Both the position numbers and the translations under genes were made by a program. A DNA stretch of 53,006 nucleotides from Candidatus Gastranaerophilales bacterium (lineage in GTDB: Bacteria; Cyanobacteriota; Vampirovibrionia; Gastranaerophilales; Gastranaerophilaceae): assembly GCA_944327225.1 (NCBI GenBank), contig CALVGZ010000016.1, positions 1 through 53,006 of the forward strand. The letters are read 5' to 3'. The notes beneath the pieces are model-generated. The model had not been told where the DNA came from and did not search any database. It saw nothing but the letters and a program-made list of their open reading frames with translations. Below, one piece after another: positions 51,144 to 53,006 of this stretch (position 1 is the stretch's first letter; every line of letters starts with the position of its first letter).

Positions 51144-52811
51144 ATGGCAGATAATAATAAAGAAAAAATAGAGTTAATTAGAAAATCATTTGAGTTTAAA
51201 CATTTAAAAAAATATAAAGAAGCAATTGAAATGTTATATAAAGCTCTTGAATATGATGATTTAGCACAAGATAACGTTGAGTTACTTTCTCAAATTGGTG
51301 ATTTGCATCTTTTGTTAAATAATTATGACAGAGCCTATGATGAATTTCAAAGAGCATTGTCCATTAACAAAAATCATACATACAGTCAAAAAAGATGTTT
51401 TGATATTTATTTTGAAACAGACCATTTAAATAAAGCATTAAAATTGGCACAAAAAATGTGCGAAGAAAATAAAACTCCGGAAAATTATTATAATTACTTA
51501 AAAACCTTAATAAAGCTTGAAAAATATCAAGATGCAATTGAAATATTTAATTCAGTTGATGAAGAAATTAAATTGGATGTTGATATTTTATATTTGATTT
51601 CAACTATAAGCAGAGATAAAAAAGAGTTAATTTTAAAAAAGATAATTGAGTTAGACGAAACTAATTTAAAAGCAAATTTGGATTTGGCAAGTATTGAGTT
51701 TGAAAGAAAAAATTTTAATAAAGTTGTGGAATATTGTACAAATATAATTGAAGACAATGCTCTTGCTTCATACTATTTGGGTATGGCTGAAGCAAATAAT
51801 CAAAATTATATTAAAGCAATTGAATTTTTTTCTAAAGCAATAGAACTTGATTATGATGAACATGATTTTTATTTTGATTTAGCTAAAACATACATAGATA
51901 TATTTTGGCTTGATGAGGCTTTGGGCGTTTTAAAGAAATCCGTTAATTTTTCTTTAATTAAAAATAAACTAGAAAATTTGGATGAAAAATATTTTATAAT
52001 TGGATGGATTTTAATTAAAAAAGGCGAATTTTCAAAAGCAATTTTAAATTTAAATTCTATAAAAGAAAATTCAAAATTATTTCCTAAGGCACAGATTTTA
52101 ATTCAAATAATTAATTTGAAAAATATGAATCTTGCAAAAGCAAAGAATGTTCTTGAGGAATATTTAGAAAATGAAAAAGATAACCCTCTTTTGTTAGATA
52201 CCCTCGGATCTGTATATAAAGAGTTAAAATTATATAAACAGGCAATAGATATATATTCAAAAGCACTCAGAATATATCCGGACTCTGTCTATTACAATCT
52301 TGAAATAATTGATTTGTTGATTGACAATAAGGATTATGATGAGGCATTAATAAAAATTAATGATTTTACAAAAAAATATCAAAATTGTGCAAATATATTT
52401 AATTCACTTGCTCGTATATATTACAGATTAAATGATTTAAATAAGACGCTTGAAGCTCTTAACCATTTTATTGAATTAGATAAAAATACGGCGGAATCAT
52501 ATTATTTTAAGGGGCTTGTTTTAAACGATTTATCAAGATTTGATGAAGCAAAAAATTCAATATATCAAGCAATAAAATTAAATCCGAATGTTGCAAAGTA
52601 TTATTCGCAAATGGCAAGGAGCTATCAGGGGCTTGAAGAATATGAAAATGCACTTTTATATACAAAAGAAGCAATCGAACTGAATCAAAATGAATTAAAT
52701 TATAAAAAGCAGGCTTATGAAATCGCACTAAAAATTGGTAATGATTCTCAAATTAAATTGTACAAAAATCAGTTAAAAAGAAGTGAAGAAATTTTGAAAT
52801 TAAAAAGATAA
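51144..52811 (+). CDS. Tetratricopeptide-repeat protein, 555 aa
   Basis: The protein is built almost entirely of TPR units, with clear ones near the start (YKEAIEMLYKALEYDD, YDRAYDEFQRALSINK), around 215-250 (YIKAIEFFSKAIELDYD), and in the last third (YKQAIDIYSKALRIYPD, FDEAKNSIYQAIKLNPN, YENALLYTKEAIELNQN). There is no signal peptide or membrane helix, so it is a cytoplasmic scaffold for protein contacts. The partner is unknown; the divergent flagellar genes are one possibility. Confidence 0.9.
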   Translation: MADNNKEKIELIRKSFEFKHLKKYKEAIEMLYKALEYDDLAQDNVELLSQIGDLHLLLNNYDRAYDEFQRALSINKNHTYSQKRCFDIYFETDHLNKALKLAQKMCEENKTPENYYNYLKTLIKLEKYQDAIEIFNSVDEEIKLDVDILYLISTISRDKKELILKKIIELDETNLKANLDLASIEFERKNFNKVVEYCTNIIEDNALASYYLGMAEANNQNYIKAIEFFSKAIELDYDEHDFYFDLAKTYIDIFWLDEALGVLKKSVNFSLIKNKLENLDEKYFIIGWILIKKGEFSKAILNLNSIKENSKLFPKAQILIQIINLKNMNLAKAKNVLEEYLENEKDNPLLLDTLGSVYKELKLYKQAIDIYSKALRIYPDSVYYNLEIIDLLIDNKDYDEALIKINDFTKKYQNCANIFNSLARIYYRLNDLNKTLEALNHFIELDKNTAESYYFKGLVLNDLSRFDEAKNSIYQAIKLNPNVAKYYSQMARSYQGLEEYENALLYTKEAIELNQNELNYKKQAYEIALKIGNDSQIKLYKNQLKRSEEILKLKR

Positions 52812-52819
52812 TTTTAAAA

Positions 52820-52906
52820 CGGAGAAGGAGGGATTCGAACCCTCGGTAGAGTTACCCCTACAACGACTTTCGAGGTCGTCACCTTCAACCACTCGGACAC
52901 TTCTCC
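52820..52906 (-). tRNA. tRNA-Ser (anticodon CGA)
   Basis: The acceptor GGAGAAG pairs with CTTCTCC, and the discriminator is G. The anticodon stem ACGAC/GTCGT holds the loop CTCGAAA. A long variable arm identifies a class II tRNA of 87 nt. No CCA is encoded. It lies 9 nt downstream of the second tRNA-Ser on the same strand. Confidence 0.93.
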
Positions 52907-52915
52907 GTAAAAAAA

Positions 52916-53004
52916 CGGAGAAAGAGGGATTCGAACCCTCGAGGCAGATTACTCCACCTAACACCTTAGCAGGGTGCCGCCTTCAGCCACTCGGCCATTT
53001 CTCC
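52916..53004 (-). tRNA. tRNA-Ser (anticodon GCT)
   Basis: The acceptor GGAGAAA pairs with TTTCTCC, the discriminator is G, and the anticodon loop CTGCTAA gives GCT. The variable arm is long, for a total of 89 nt. Its 5' end is 2 bases from the window edge, so the promoter is not visible. It is probably co-transcribed with tRNA-Ser(CGA). Confidence 0.93.
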
Positions 53005-53006
53005 AT

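Noticed and set aside
1-53006. CRISPR arrays, insertion sequences or prophage genes
   Set aside because: I saw no regularly spaced repeats, no cas, transposase, integrase or phage structural genes in the window.

Overview
The window is AT-rich, densely coded DNA from a diderm bacterium. I infer a gut-type, anaerobic member of Candidatus Melainabacteria (Gastranaerophilales / Vampirovibrionia). The reasons are the base composition, the mix of Gram-negative envelope genes (RND-type adaptor, flagellar rod, TspO, exported NagZ) with SpoIID and MurJ, the radA-ispD-thiL-aroQ-ribD set, and several lineage-type proteins with no recognisable function. This placement is by family recognition only and has not been checked by a search.

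Left part (1-13.8 kb). After a structured GC-rich element and a perfect palindrome come a membrane HExxH protein and divergent radA. A long minus-strand array then runs from nrnA (13764) down to ispD (3182): nrnA, yihY, nagZ, a YhaM-like exonuclease, a secreted protein, pncC/cinA-C, a CpaE-like REC-ParA protein, a CpaF-like protein with degraded ATPase motifs, ribD, aroQ, thiL and ispD. Most junctions overlap by 4 or 8 nt.

Middle-left (13.8-24 kb). A CaCA-family antiporter and an MFS sugar transporter converge on a strong terminator. Envelope and metabolic genes follow: SpoIID, MurJ, TsaC/Sua5, a small exported protein, a radical SAM enzyme, and an ADP-forming acyl-CoA synthetase with a cysteine-rich tail. 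TspO and tRNA-Gln come next.

Middle (24-33.6 kb). After a putative ADP-ribosyltransferase-fold protein comes a tight eight-gene operon (25200-31765): a Tat-exported aldo/keto reductase with ferredoxin clusters, a NapH-NapG-like fused membrane Fe-S protein, tatA, tatC, larB, a LarC lacking its C-terminal domain, a CbiM-PDGLE metal transporter and larE. It joins periplasmic electron delivery, Tat export and nickel-pincer cofactor synthesis in one transcript. A LuxR-HTH plus PD-(D/E)XK nuclease pair then sits beside tRNA-Leu. The tRNA-Leu leader carries a 161-bp structured insertion between 42-43-bp direct repeats.

Right part (33.6-53 kb). A minus operon carries an unknown 793-aa protein, a divergent phosphohexomutase, lysS and a glycosyltransferase. 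A plus-strand module follows: hybrid histidine kinase, NarL-type regulator, secreted protein, RND-type membrane-fusion adaptor, and a protein that looks like an RND pump reduced to its porter domains with one membrane anchor. A missed 56-aa gene, a small secreted nuclease-fold protein, enolase, four flagellar rod genes (flgF/G-like, flgG, flgB, flgC), a TPR protein and two tandem tRNA-Ser genes complete the window.

Strongest candidates for something undescribed: the membrane-less RND-like protein, the Tat/Fe-S/AKR/Lar operon, and the structured insertion in the tRNA-Leu leader. Several plus-strand genes also have sigma70-like promoters placed so that transcription would begin at or next to the start codon.
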